Program-made: the position numbers and the translations under genes
Assembly: GCA_018222665.1 (NCBI GenBank)
Contig: JAAEZW010000132.1
Coordinates: forward strand, 1-5,817
DNA from: Paracoccaceae bacterium
GTDB taxonomy: Bacteria; Pseudomonadota; Alphaproteobacteria; Rhodobacterales; Rhodobacteraceae
Reading direction: 5' to 3'
DNA: 5,817 nt
Shown: in pieces, positions 5,689 to 5,817 of the stretch
Numbering within the stretch: position 1 is the stretch's first letter
How the letters are laid out: every line of letters starts with the position of its first letter
The notes under the pieces: model-generated
The model's database searches: none
Told to the model about the DNA's origin: nothing
What the model saw: only the letters and a program-made list of their open reading frames with translations

Positions 5689-5817
5689 ATGTTGTTTTCA
5701 ACGCTAAATGTATGGCGCAAGCATTTTGTTGCGATACTTCTTTGTTTTATAGGCATCTTTCCTCGTGAGGCCTTTGCGTCACAGGGAAACGATATTGCTT
5801 ATAAACTTGCCTTATCC
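5689..5817 (+). CDS. Secreted protein, N-terminal fragment; possible L,D-transpeptidase
   Basis: An open frame runs from the ATG at 5689 off the window end, giving 43 codons. The peptide is a textbook Sec signal: basic start (NVWRKH), hydrophobic core FVAILLCFIGIF, then REAFA-SQ with an AFA-type cleavage site near residue 31. The first mature residues are SQGNDIAYKLALS. In related alphaproteobacteria a DUF882 hydrolase commonly neighbours a YcbB-type L,D-transpeptidase, so that enzyme is the best guess, but the catalytic domain lies outside the window and the assignment rests on context alone. The ribosome binding site is weak (GGGAT some ten bases upstream). It is divergent from the DUF882 gene. 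Confidence 0.65.
   Translation, partial: MLFSTLNVWRKHFVAILLCFIGIFPREAFASQGNDIAYKLALS

Overview
The window reads as chromosome from an alphaproteobacterium, most likely a marine Rhodobacterales (Roseobacter-type) with modest GC. This rests on protein family resemblance: an adjacent short-form psd and pssA pair, an NAD-dependent uronate dehydrogenase close to the Agrobacterium type, and a DUF882 murein hydrolase beside a secreted protein. No database search was possible. There is no rRNA, tRNA, CRISPR array, insertion sequence or phage gene. The window is mainly a housekeeping envelope and lipid locus with small lineage-specific genes between.

Layout. 1-730: a small soluble alpha/beta protein (+), possibly ABM-like, converges on a small single-pass membrane protein with three cysteines (-). 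731-997: no gene I can support. 998-2478: psd then pssA on the minus strand, 26 bases apart, for phosphatidylethanolamine synthesis; pssA makes phosphatidylserine and psd decarboxylates it. 2573-3085: a MASE1-like membrane protein (-) whose N-terminus appears cut off by an in-frame TAA. 3147-3570: a winged-helix regulator (-) that reads as one protein only if one extra base in a five-A run and one TAA codon are ignored, so it is probably a decaying gene. 3570-3710: an intergenic stretch with a perfect GTATCA-AAA-TGATAC palindrome. 3711-3923: a 70-residue two-helix membrane protein (+). 4016-4816: uronate dehydrogenase (+). 4826-5395: a Tat-exported DUF882 murein peptidase (-), convergent with udh. 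5396-5688: a divergent promoter region with an 18-base near-palindrome. 5689-end: the first 43 codons of a secreted protein (+), which may be the L,D-transpeptidase partner of the DUF882 enzyme.

Functionally the window groups into phospholipid synthesis (psd-pssA), sugar-acid oxidation (udh) and peptidoglycan remodelling (DUF882 plus the truncated secreted protein). The most notable signal is the pair of neighbouring eroded genes at 2573-3570. I found no convincing new multi-gene system.
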